From Puteibacter caeruleilacunae (lineage in GTDB: Bacteria > Bacteroidota > Bacteroidia > Bacteroidales > Prolixibacteraceae), in assembly GCA_005217565.1 (NCBI GenBank), contig SJCO01000001.1:890435-954434 (forward strand): a DNA stretch of 64,000 bases. Reading direction: 5' to 3'. Positions 26,162-34,694 of this stretch are shown here, piece by piece; the first letter of the stretch is position 1; every line of letters begins with the position of its first letter. The notes beneath the pieces were generated by a model. That model was given only the letters and a program-made list of their open reading frames with translations, did no database searches and was not told the DNA's origin. Made by a program: the position numbers and the translations under genes.

Positions 26162-28483
26162 CTACTCGTACCTCAGGGCTTCCACAGGATTTCTGGAAGC
26201 AGCTCTCCAGCTTTGCCAACTTACCGTTAGTAGCGCAATACCCATTGCTAGTGCACCTGCCATGGCAAAGATCCACCAGCTTAATTCGGTTTTGTATGCA
26301 AAGTTCTCAAGCCATTTATTCATGGCATAATATGCAATAGGACAAGCGAGCACAAAAGCAATGGCTACCCATTTGATAAAGTCTTTGTTTAACATTGTCA
26401 GGATTTCTGAAATCTTTGCTCCATTAACTTTTCTAATACCAATTTCTTTGGTTCGCAACTGATTGTAATACGTAATCAGCCCTAAAATTCCCATTATTGA
26501 AATGATTATTGTTAATAGTGAGAAATAGGTGATTATCTTGGCAGTATTAGCTTCTTTCCTGTACCAATTGTCAATGGTTGAATCAATGAATTCATATTCG
26601 AATGGTTCACTTCCAGTTAATGAATCGAAAGCAGATTTTATTTGGTCCATTGTTCCTGCAATATCACCTCCAGAAATCTTTACTAGTATACTCCACGACC
26701 AACTTTTGTCTGATAAAGGTCGCAGCATGGCCATACCAACCTCCTCATGGAGATCACTGAAATGGAAGTCCTCTACAATACCGTATACGGGAAGTTCTTC
26801 GTTGTATCTTTTAAATGATTTTGGTTGCGATTCTAATCCTAGTTGTTTTACGGTTGTTTCGTTCAACCATAATACATTTTTCGACCATGCAGCCCCCGTT
26901 GGATTGTATTTTATCCCCATTAGTGAAAAGAAAGCCGAATCAACCATGAATTCCTGAAAACTGACAGGTTTATCATTGTAAGTATAAGATTGGTTGTTGC
27001 CTCCTCCTGTTGGAGAACCAGCAACAAATGAAAATTGCTTTATTCCTGGTATTTGCTCTAATGCATCACTAAATACCTGCCTCTTCTCATAAGGTAAATA
27101 TTTAGTTATTTCTACAATATTTTCTTTATCAAAACCTAAGTCATATTGGCGTAAAAAGTTGGTTTGTTTGATAATTGCTGTAGAGCAAATTATCAGAGCA
27201 ATTGTTGCTGCAAACTGAAAAGAAACCAATACTTTGGAATATGATGATTTGTTTTTTCTTTGAAAACTGCCTTTTATAACCTCTGCCGGATGTAGTTTTG
27301 TTAAGAATAATGCTGGAAATAATCCCGAAATACTTCCAATGGTTAGTGTCACTGCTGTGATAATGAGTAGACTATGGAAGTCTGCATTTTCAACTAATCC
27401 AATATTGGTATCCAACAAATTATTGAATATAGGTTCAGCCCCTATGGCGAAAAAGATACCTATACCTGTAGCAACAGTGCATAGCAAGATAGATTCAAGA
27501 ATGTGTTGTTTTATTAGTGCACTTCGAGAACTCCCCATTAGTTTTCTGATGGCCATTTCTTTGTTCCTAAAACTTGCTTGGGCAATGGTTAGGTTTATGT
27601 AGTTGATAATGGCAAGGATTAAAATAACCAGTACTATAACCGACAAAACAGTGATTAATGTAGTACTGTTTTGTCTGATATACCCTTTCTTACTACTGAA
27701 GTAAGATTCAGTTATAGGTTCAAACTCTAGTGTTTTAGCTCGTTCTTGTTTGTAATACCAATTCTCTTTCTTTAAAATGCTTAATGCTTGAGTTCCTTTC
27801 TCTGATAAACTGGTGTTTGGCTTTCCTAGAAAATAATAATTGAAAACACTTGCGTTGTCATTTTTTAATGCCGCTTCATACCCCAAAATATTAGGTAGAG
27901 ATACGATATTAGCAATGATATCGCATTTCCTGAACTGTGTATTTTCAGGAAAGGTTTCAATAATTCCGGTTACCTGTAACACTGTACCGTTTCTACTTCT
28001 AATTTGTTTCCCAATAGGAGAGATATCGCCAAACAGTGCTTGCGCATATTTTTGAGTAAGTATAGCTGAATTACCTAATTTTAGAGCATCTTCAGTATTG
28101 CCTTTAACAAGTGGAAATGAGAATAGATTAAAAAAAGCAGAATCAACCGTTAATATTTCTGCATTAAGTTTTTTGTTAGATACTCCTTCTGGTGCAAAGA
28201 AATCTTTACGATAATATACCCTAACATAGCTTTCCACTTCTGGAATTGCAGTTGTAAATTTATCCCCAATAGTTGCTCCGAAGGATGAATTAGCTTCATT
28301 TACTAGTCGATATAATCTTGCTTTATTTTTATGAAATTGATCAACAGAAAGTTCCTGTTCAATGTAAGCACTTATGAGCACCACAAACATTAATGAAACA
28401 GCAAACCCAAAGACAGTAATCACAGTGTATAATTTGTTTTTGGTTAGTTGTTTAATGAACGTTTTTATATTTTGTAATACCAT
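26162..28483 (-). CDS. FtsX/MacB-type ABC transporter permease (paralogue 1)
   Basis: A 773-residue inner-membrane protein with the arrangement of Bacteroidetes orphan FtsX-like permeases: TM1 (about 19-42), periplasmic MacB_PCD domain, three TMs of the first FtsX module (about 280-400), TM5 (about 425), a second periplasmic domain and a last FtsX module with three TMs. The C-terminal segment beginning KEIGIRKVNGAKISEIL and ending NPVEALRYE is nearly the same in three other proteins of the window. No ATPase gene is nearby; such permeases need an ATPase (MacB/LolD type) from elsewhere. Likely mechanotransmission, lipoprotein or peptide handling, or export; substrate unknown. Divergent from the GntR gene. 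Confidence 0.92.
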   Translation of the reverse strand: MVLQNIKTFIKQLTKNKLYTVITVFGFAVSLMFVVLISAYIEQELSVDQFHKNKARLYRLVNEANSSFGATIGDKFTTAIPEVESYVRVYYRKDFFAPEGVSNKKLNAEILTVDSAFFNLFSFPLVKGNTEDALKLGNSAILTQKYAQALFGDISPIGKQIRSRNGTVLQVTGIIETFPENTQFRKCDIIANIVSLPNILGYEAALKNDNASVFNYYFLGKPNTSLSEKGTQALSILKKENWYYKQERAKTLEFEPITESYFSSKKGYIRQNSTTLITVLSVIVLVILILAIINYINLTIAQASFRNKEMAIRKLMGSSRSALIKQHILESILLCTVATGIGIFFAIGAEPIFNNLLDTNIGLVENADFHSLLIITAVTLTIGSISGLFPALFLTKLHPAEVIKGSFQRKNKSSYSKVLVSFQFAATIALIICSTAIIKQTNFLRQYDLGFDKENIVEITKYLPYEKRQVFSDALEQIPGIKQFSFVAGSPTGGGNNQSYTYNDKPVSFQEFMVDSAFFSLMGIKYNPTGAAWSKNVLWLNETTVKQLGLESQPKSFKRYNEELPVYGIVEDFHFSDLHEEVGMAMLRPLSDKSWSWSILVKISGGDIAGTMDQIKSAFDSLTGSEPFEYEFIDSTIDNWYRKEANTAKIITYFSLLTIIISIMGILGLITYYNQLRTKEIGIRKVNGAKISEILTMLNKDFIKWVAIAFVLACPIAYYAMNKWLENFAYKTELSWWIFAMAGALAMGIALLTVSWQSWRAASRNPVEALRYE

Positions 28484-28955
28484 AATCTATCGCGTTTCTA
28501 ATTGTCTACTTTCGTTTCATAGGGCAATCCCCAAAGTTTATTCCCAAATTTACAATACAGTAAAGAGAATGTCTAATGTTTTCTGCATGCCAGAATAATG
28601 CCATGGTTTTAAATGATTGATAACTAGTGGTGTGTTCTTCTAGTGTGGTGAAAGGATGTGAAAAAGGTTTACATTACATGTTAAATAATTTTACAATTCA
28701 CCGTTCCATCATTAATTTCATTAACCGTTTATCGAAGCGAATGCGGTCTCCTTTTTCCTATTCGTGGTCTCCTTGGTAAGCCCCTATTTACTGTTCTTTC
28801 AGCTAATTTATAACTCACAATTCGGGAGAGGTGCTTCTTATTTTCTTTTTAAAGAATTTGGTGAGTGAATTATTTTTTCCATATATTAATACAAGAACAG
28901 TATAGAACAGTCTGCTACTATGTAGAACAGTTAACTTGATAGAATACACCACAAT
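28484..28955. other. 472-base divergent intergenic region with repeats and operator-like sites
   Basis: No gene. Holds a sequence shared with the region upstream of the FtsX gene at 58994 (28654-28698), a degenerate sequence resembling the 48092/52538 repeat (about 28730-28775) and the AGAACAGT sites described separately. Confidence 0.6.
28790..28931 (+). promoter_or_regulatory. AGAACAGT repeats, candidate GntR operator
   Basis: AGAACAGT occurs three times in direct orientation at 28894-28901, 28904-28911 and 28924-28931, so starts are 10 and 20 bases apart, on one face of the helix. An inverted copy is at 28790-28797. The last copy ends 24 bases before the GntR start, where an autoregulator would block transcription. 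Confidence 0.55.
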
Positions 28956-29978
28956 ATGGATAAAAACTTCCACGATTTAATAATAATCAACAAGGATAAT
29001 GACAGTCCTATATATCAACAAATAGTTGACTCTATAATGGAGGGCATTATGCAGGGACGGTTAAAGGAAAATGATCAGTTACCCTCTGTGAATTTCATCT
29101 TGAGAGAATATGGAATTGCCAGACAAACACTAATAAAAGCTTTAAGGTTACTTCAAGAAAAAGGAATTGTCAAAGCCGTTCATGGGAAAGGGTATTTTAT
29201 TACTAATGCATCAACTGCTGTCGGATATCGCGTATTTGTCCTTTTCGACACATTTGCGTCATATAAAGAAGTTTTATACTCGGCTATAAAAGACCGTTTT
29301 GGCGAGAGTGCGGAGTTAGATATTTACTTTCATCACTATAACGATGATCTATTTCAGAAGCTGGTAAGTACAGCTTTAGGAAACTATACGCACTATCTAA
29401 TTCTACCATACACCTTCAGCGGGATAAATGATGCATTGAAGGTGTTACCAAAAAAGAAGGTCTATTTGTTTGATATCGAGCCTGACAATCTTACGCTTCA
29501 ATATCAAGGTGTATTTCAGGATTTCTATAAAGATGTGTTATCGGCATTAGTTACAGTAAAAAAGGATATTCAAAAGTACGATTCAATTTTATTGGTCAAC
29601 CGTTACAATATCTCAATGGTGCCTAAAGGCATCCTTAATGCATTCAATGATTTCATTGCAACAAATCAAATAAATGGAAGTATAATAGATTCACTAAAGG
29701 GTAGACAAGTAGCAAAAGGTCAGGGATATATTGTCTTCGATGATGAAGACTTGGTATATCTTATAGAAGAATGTAATAAGCTCAATTTAAGCATTGGACA
29801 CGATGTAGGCATCATCTCCTACAACGATACTCCTTTAAAGAAAGTTGTGGCAGACGGAATATCTGTAATATCAACCGACTTTATAAAACTGGGAGAAGAT
29901 ATCGTCGATATGATCATTAAAAGAGAAAAAGTACGCAAATATAATCCAAGTAAGATTATTCGTCGCGGCTCATTTTAA
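28956..29978 (+). CDS. GntR-family regulator with sugar-binding-like effector domain
   Basis: A 340-residue cytoplasmic regulator. Residues about 12-85 are a GntR winged helix (SPIYQQIVDSIMEGIMQGRLKENDQLPS, GIARQTLIKALRLLQEKGIV, VHGKGYFI). The remainder (about 90-335) resembles a periplasmic-binding-protein/LacI-type fold (VGYRVFVLFDTF, DSILLVNRYNISMVPKG, VGIISYNDTPLKKVVADGISVISTD), the layout of the AraR-like Bacteroidetes subgroup that binds sugars. It lies 46 bases ahead of the beta-helix gene on the same strand and probably controls that gene and the UroD-like gene as well as itself, via the AGAACAGT sites upstream. Confidence 0.9.
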   Translation: MDKNFHDLIIINKDNDSPIYQQIVDSIMEGIMQGRLKENDQLPSVNFILREYGIARQTLIKALRLLQEKGIVKAVHGKGYFITNASTAVGYRVFVLFDTFASYKEVLYSAIKDRFGESAELDIYFHHYNDDLFQKLVSTALGNYTHYLILPYTFSGINDALKVLPKKKVYLFDIEPDNLTLQYQGVFQDFYKDVLSALVTVKKDIQKYDSILLVNRYNISMVPKGILNAFNDFIATNQINGSIIDSLKGRQVAKGQGYIVFDDEDLVYLIEECNKLNLSIGHDVGIISYNDTPLKKVVADGISVISTDFIKLGEDIVDMIIKREKVRKYNPSKIIRRGSF

Positions 29979-30024
29979 TATTCCTTTAAATGACACTAAA
30001 CCATGTAATTAATAAAAGATAAAG

Positions 30025-31893
30025 ATGAAGAAAGTGATTTTAGGCCTTGCCATTGTATTTATGGCGAGTACATTAAATGCGAAAGAGTATCATGTATCTA
30101 AGAAAGGAAATGATGCGAATAAAGGTGATCTGAATGCACCCTTTTTGACAATCCAGGCAGCAGCAGATGTTGCACAACCTGGCGATATGATTACTGTTCA
30201 TGAAGGAATCTATCGTGAATGGATAAATCCACCAAGAGGAGGGGAATCTGATTCGAAGAGAATTACCTATCGGGCAGCAGCCAATGAAAAGGTTGAAATT
30301 AAAGGCTCAGAAGAAGTAAAAGGATGGAAAAAAGCCAAAGATGGCGTATGGAAGATTGTATTGCCCAATTCTTTCTTTGGCGATTATAATCCATTTAAAG
30401 ATAAAATAGAAGGTGACTGGTTTAACGATCATGGTAGAGTACATCATACGGGGGAGGTGTTCTTAAATGGAAATTCATTTAACGAACAAGCCGATATTAA
30501 ACAAGTGCAAAATGCCGAGGAGTCATCCTATGTTTGGTATTGTGAAAGCGACGATGAGACCACAACCATATGGGCAAATTTTCATGACTATAATCCAAAT
30601 AAAGAATTTGTTGAAATAAGTACGCGTAGAACCTGTTTTTACCCGACTAAGCAACAAGTGAACTTCATAACAATTAAAGGCTTTGAAATCAGTCAGGCGG
30701 CAACCCAGTGGGGAGCCCCAACAGCTGAGCAAATTGGAATGATTGCAACACACTGGAATAAAGGTTGGATCATCGAAGATAATATCATTCATGATTCAAG
30801 ATGTTCAGGAATCACTCTTGGAAAAGAGAGAGCAACAGGTCATAATGTGTGGTCAAAAGATCGCAGTAAGGACGGCTCTCTTCATTATATCGAGGTGATC
30901 TTTAAAACATTAAAGATTGGGTGGAATAAGGATAATATCGGTTCACATGTTATCAGAAACAATGAAATTTACCACTGCGAACAAACAGGGATATGCGGTA
31001 GTATGGGAGCTGCATTTAGTGTAATTGAAAATAACCATATCCATGATATCTGGAGAAAGCGACAATTTAGTGGTGCTGAAATTGCAGGGATTAAGTTTCA
31101 CGGAGCAATTGATGCGGTTATAAAAAAGAATCGTATTCATAACTGTGGAAGAGGGATATGGCTTGATTGGATGAGTCAGGGTGCACGTGTTTCTACTAAT
31201 TTAATGTACGATAATAATCAGCAAGACCTGTTTTTAGAGGTTAATCACGGACCAACGCTTGTCGACAATAATCTATTGCTATCGGAAGAATCCGTATGGT
31301 ATATGTCTCAAGGAACAGCATATGTGCACAATCTCATTGCTGGTCAGATTAAATTACAAGCAGAGCTTAGTCGATTTACACCGTACCATTTCCCTCACTC
31401 TACCGACGTTGCAGGTTTTGCATCGATATATACTGGTGACGATCGATTCTTCAACAATATATTCGTTGGCAATGGTGAAAATGCATCTGTTAGAAGTCAC
31501 AACAGTAGTTACGGACTAACTTGTGTCAATAAGGTAAAACTACCGGTTTGGATTAGCGGGAATATATACTTTAACGGGGCAGTTCCTTCATCGAAAGAAA
31601 CCAGGTTCTTTGTCGATTCCATTGTAAATCCAAACATTAAAGTTGAGGAAAATAATGATGAGGTATATCTTGAAATTACCTATTCTGAAGGGGGGAAAGA
31701 AGTAGAGAGAACACTTGTTACTACTGAGACATTAGGCAAAGCAAAAATGGCCAATCAGCAATATGAAAGTGCCGATGGCTCACCTATAAAATTTGTACCT
31801 GATTATTTTGGAAAAGCTAGAAACGAAAGTAATCCTTATCCCGGACCATTTGCCAAACCAAGGAATGGTAAACAAAGATTGAAAGTCTGGTAG
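30025..31893 (+). CDS. Secreted right-handed parallel beta-helix protein
   Basis: A 622-residue secreted protein: signal peptide (about 1-19) then the typical start of beta-helix glycan enzymes, EYHVSKKGNDANKGDLNAPFLTIQAAADVAQPGDMITVHEGIYREWI. Many short Asn/Gly-rich coils follow in the middle (IIEDNIIHDSRCSGITLG, VIRNNEIYHCEQTGICGS, VIENNHIHDI, VIKKNRIHNCGRGIWLDW, VSTNLMYDN, LVDNNLLL). These repeats build a right-handed parallel beta-helix, a fold used by polysaccharide lyases and by GH28-, GH110- and GH120-type hydrolases. I cannot assign a family or catalytic residues. Likely acts on polysaccharide in the periplasm or outside. Followed after 21 bases by the UroD-like gene. Confidence 0.85.
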   Translation: MKKVILGLAIVFMASTLNAKEYHVSKKGNDANKGDLNAPFLTIQAAADVAQPGDMITVHEGIYREWINPPRGGESDSKRITYRAAANEKVEIKGSEEVKGWKKAKDGVWKIVLPNSFFGDYNPFKDKIEGDWFNDHGRVHHTGEVFLNGNSFNEQADIKQVQNAEESSYVWYCESDDETTTIWANFHDYNPNKEFVEISTRRTCFYPTKQQVNFITIKGFEISQAATQWGAPTAEQIGMIATHWNKGWIIEDNIIHDSRCSGITLGKERATGHNVWSKDRSKDGSLHYIEVIFKTLKIGWNKDNIGSHVIRNNEIYHCEQTGICGSMGAAFSVIENNHIHDIWRKRQFSGAEIAGIKFHGAIDAVIKKNRIHNCGRGIWLDWMSQGARVSTNLMYDNNQQDLFLEVNHGPTLVDNNLLLSEESVWYMSQGTAYVHNLIAGQIKLQAELSRFTPYHFPHSTDVAGFASIYTGDDRFFNNIFVGNGENASVRSHNSSYGLTCVNKVKLPVWISGNIYFNGAVPSSKETRFFVDSIVNPNIKVEENNDEVYLEITYSEGGKEVERTLVTTETLGKAKMANQQYESADGSPIKFVPDYFGKARNESNPYPGPFAKPRNGKQRLKVW

Positions 31894-31914
31894 AGGTAAT
31901 ATATAGTAGAAGAT

Positions 31915-33171
31915 ATGATGAAGTCAAGAGAACACTTAAAAACGGCATTAAATCATAAGCAACCCGACCGAATACCTGTCGACTTTGGATCGAACGCGGT
32001 TACCGGTATTCATGTGCGGATTATTGAGCAATTAAGAGAGTATTACGGTCTTGAAAAACGACAGGTAAAAGCTATTGAGCCATATCAAATGCTGGGAGAG
32101 GTTGAAGATGATCTTCTGGATGCCATGGGAGTCGATGTTATTGGACTGTGGGGAAAAAATAACATGTTTGGGATACCTCAGGAGAATTGGAAACCATTCA
32201 AAACCTTTTGGGGACAGGAAATACTTGTTCCTGGAAATTTCAACACTACCGTCGACAACAACGGAGATCTATTGATTTATCCTGAAGGTGATAACACAGT
32301 AACTGCAAGTGGGAAGATGCCTAAGTCAAGTTATTTTTTCGATGCAATTATTCGCCAGGATCCCATCGACGAAACCAAGTTAAGTCCGGAAGATAACCTG
32401 GAGGAGTTTACATTACTGACTGGTGATGACTTGTTATGGTGGAAAGATCAGGCCACAAAAGCAGCTGATTCCGATAGAGGTGTAATTGCCAACTTCGGAG
32501 GTACTGGCTTAGGAGATATTGCGCTTGTTCCAGCGATGAATCTCAAACACCCTAAGGGAATACGCGATATCACAGAGTGGTATATGTCTTCACTTATGCG
32601 TCCCGACTATCTGCATAAGGTATTTGACAGGCAAACGGATATCGCAATTGCAAATTTCAAAAGGCTGTACGATGTTGTGGGGGATAATATTGATGCTGTC
32701 TTTATATGTGGTACTGATTTCGGGACACAGGATTCTACGTTCTGTTCCCCAGAGGCTTATGATGAGCTGTATGCTCCTTACTATCGCAAAATGAATAATT
32801 GGATTCATCAAAACACCGAATGGAAGACCTTTAAACATTGTTGTGGAGCGGTGGAGTCTTTTATGGCAAACTTTATCGATTCGGGATTTGATATCATCAA
32901 TCCGGTTCAAATTAATGCTGCAGGGATGATTCCTGAACATTTGAAGAAGGAGTATGGTGACCATCTTGTCTTCTGGGGTGGTGGGGTAGATACCCAAAAA
33001 GTGCTGCCATATGGTAAACCAAGTGAGGTAAAAGATCAAGTACTGCAACTGTGTGATATTTTCTCAAAGAATGGTGGTTTTGTTTTTAATACTGTCCACA
33101 ATATCCAGGCAAATGTTCCAATAGAGAATGTGATTGCTATGCTTGATGCTGTTGAGGAGTATAATAATTAG
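31915..33171 (+). CDS. Uroporphyrinogen-decarboxylase-family protein (MtaA/UroD-like)
   Basis: A 418-residue cytoplasmic protein of the URO-D fold (TIM barrel). Start is either of two adjacent ATG codons at 31915/31918. Family marks are REHLKTALNHKQPDRIPVDFG at the N-terminus, the central FICGTDFGTQ and YYRKMNNWIH, KHCCGAVESFM and VFWGGGVDTQKVLPYG near the end. The family includes haem-pathway decarboxylases but also zinc-dependent corrinoid methyltransferases (MtaA, CmuA). The His-Cys-Cys motif at about residue 307 is compatible with a zinc-thiolate site as in methyltransferases. Its place behind a beta-helix glycan enzyme and a GntR regulator argues against haem synthesis; such proteins recur in Bacteroidetes sugar loci with unproven function. 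Confidence 0.82.
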   Translation: MMKSREHLKTALNHKQPDRIPVDFGSNAVTGIHVRIIEQLREYYGLEKRQVKAIEPYQMLGEVEDDLLDAMGVDVIGLWGKNNMFGIPQENWKPFKTFWGQEILVPGNFNTTVDNNGDLLIYPEGDNTVTASGKMPKSSYFFDAIIRQDPIDETKLSPEDNLEEFTLLTGDDLLWWKDQATKAADSDRGVIANFGGTGLGDIALVPAMNLKHPKGIRDITEWYMSSLMRPDYLHKVFDRQTDIAIANFKRLYDVVGDNIDAVFICGTDFGTQDSTFCSPEAYDELYAPYYRKMNNWIHQNTEWKTFKHCCGAVESFMANFIDSGFDIINPVQINAAGMIPEHLKKEYGDHLVFWGGGVDTQKVLPYGKPSEVKDQVLQLCDIFSKNGGFVFNTVHNIQANVPIENVIAMLDAVEEYNN

Positions 33172-33545
33172 GGCTCTTCATTTTTGCTACAGACATTATC
33201 TGCCCATCCGGGCAGATTCCTCATTTTTGGCTTGCCCCAAAAACGAAGCAAAAAGGTCAAGGCTGCCTGAAAAAAGTAATCGATTTATTGCAGTTGCTAA
33301 CTTCGGCTGGGTGATCTTCTCACTGCGTTCGAAGCTTCCCAGTCTCACTAAGCAACCGCTGCTAAATCAATCCCTTTTTTCAGGAGGCCAGTTCCGGTGC
33401 GTTGGCCAGGAGGTTTGAATAATGATCACCTGTTAGCGTTCGTTAGGGCTTGATAGCGTGTTGTTTATAATAAGTATTGTAGTTTCCTGTAACCACTGAC
33501 CCAAACTGTTCAATATTTAACCGTCCTTCCGAAATTTCACTTTAT
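33172..33545. other. 374-base region between convergent genes
   Basis: No gene, although a 94-codon frame runs through it; that frame is simply the hairpin element read in one frame. The interspersed element copy A occupies 33221-33420. Positions 33421-33545 show nothing recognisable. Confidence 0.65.
33221..33420 (+). repeat. Interspersed hairpin element, copy A (200 bp)
   Basis: Two 22-nt arms (33266-33287 and 33363-33384) pair at 19 of 22 positions. Inside them GCAGTTGCTAA pairs with the AGCAACCGCTGC side, and an apical hairpin CTGGG...CTTC...GAAG...CCCAG closes the structure. Lies 50 bases after the UroD-like stop. About 10 differences in 200 from copy B by eye. Confidence 0.88.
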
Positions 33546-34673
33546 TTAAACAGTCTTCATTTCTTCGTAAGTAGGGTAGTCAGTAAAACCTTCCTCACCT
33601 CCTCCGTAGAACGTTGAATGGCTATCAGAATGCAATTCAGTTAAGGCAAAATCGTTTTTGAATCGACTAACTAAATCAGGATTGGTGATGAATGGTTGTC
33701 CGTAAGCTACCATATCAGCATACCCTTTATAAATGATCTCACTCCCTGATTCTTTGGTGTATTTGCCACAAACCATTATCGGATTGGTATAAACTTCTCT
33801 TACATCTTTGCGGAATGATTCAGGTACTTCTTTATAATCGGAGATATTCTCCGAGAAATGTACAAATGCCAGGTTTAGCTTTTGAAGTTCCTTTAATACT
33901 TTAAGCGTAACATCAACAACCTCAGGGTCATGTTCTTTACCCATTCCTTCAGATACGAATGGAGACAAACGAATACTTACTTTATCTGCTCCAATTTCAT
34001 TAACAACAGCATTTGCTACTTCTAATAAGAGTCGCATGCGATTCTCTGCACAACCACCATATTCATCCGTTCTTTCATTAGACGTAGTTCTTAGAAACTG
34101 ATCGATCAAATACCCATGAGCACCATGGATTTCTACGCCATCAAAGCCCGCTTCCATAGCCGCTTTTGCTGCTTTTGAAAAATCTGTAACAGTGTTCTGT
34201 ATATCTTCTTTTGTCATGGCTTTCGGCATCTCGGTTTCAATCATGCCATATCCTCCTTGCTCCAATGGACCAAAAACCTTATCAGCAACTTTTTTAGAGG
34301 ATGGAGCTAAAGGTGTAACGCCAGTAATTGCAGAATGAGAACGACGACCAACATGCCATAGCTGTATAAAAATCTTACCTCCCTTTTTATGAACAGCTTC
34401 AGTAAGAGGTTTCCAACCGTCAATTTGTTCCTGGGTATAAATTCCAGGTGTTAATGAATAGCCGCGACCAACAACTGATATAGGGGCTCCTTCTGTAATG
34501 ATTAAACCTGCACTTGCTCTCTGCTCATAGTATTTAGCCATAATTTTAGTTGGCACATCTCCTTCTTTAGTTCTTGAGCGAGTCATTGGTGCCATGGCAA
34601 TTCTGTTGTTCACTTTAAAATTCCCGAACTCTAAAGCTTGAAATAAGCTCTCCTTTAAGTCTAGATTCTTCAT
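33546..34673 (-). CDS. Old Yellow Enzyme family alkene reductase (NemA-like)
   Basis: A 375-residue FMN-dependent TIM-barrel reductase that reduces activated C=C bonds of enones, maleimides or nitro compounds with NAD(P)H. Sequence marks: NRIAMAPMTRSRT near the FMN site, FIQLWHVGRRSH, and the signature VEIHGAHGYLIDQFLR with the His183/His186 pair of the NemA-type enzymes and Tyr188, followed by the NERTDEYGG loop. Near the end, VCGKYT and DMVAYGQPFITNPDLV close the FMN phosphate site. Length is usual for the family. It is read together with the broken MFS gene 21 bases upstream and lies opposite a LysR gene, a common regulator arrangement for detoxifying reductases. Confidence 0.94.
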   Translation of the reverse strand: MKNLDLKESLFQALEFGNFKVNNRIAMAPMTRSRTKEGDVPTKIMAKYYEQRASAGLIITEGAPISVVGRGYSLTPGIYTQEQIDGWKPLTEAVHKKGGKIFIQLWHVGRRSHSAITGVTPLAPSSKKVADKVFGPLEQGGYGMIETEMPKAMTKEDIQNTVTDFSKAAKAAMEAGFDGVEIHGAHGYLIDQFLRTTSNERTDEYGGCAENRMRLLLEVANAVVNEIGADKVSIRLSPFVSEGMGKEHDPEVVDVTLKVLKELQKLNLAFVHFSENISDYKEVPESFRKDVREVYTNPIMVCGKYTKESGSEIIYKGYADMVAYGQPFITNPDLVSRFKNDFALTELHSDSHSTFYGGGEEGFTDYPTYEEMKTV

Positions 34674-34694
34674 TTTATATCTTTTAAAATTGTT

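Noticed and set aside
31915..33171. Haem-pathway uroporphyrinogen decarboxylase (hemE)
   Set aside because: Longer than HemE, placed in a sugar-type operon, and with a His-Cys-Cys motif like methyltransferases; kept as family-level call only.
33134..33418. Open frame of 94 codons and similar frames at 37113-37355 and 50639-50886 with related protein sequence (ACPKNEAKRSRLPEKSNRF)
   Set aside because: The shared protein-like sequence is the interspersed hairpin element read in one frame. It has no own start context, overlaps gene ends and is truncated in other copies; differences follow base pairing rather than codons.
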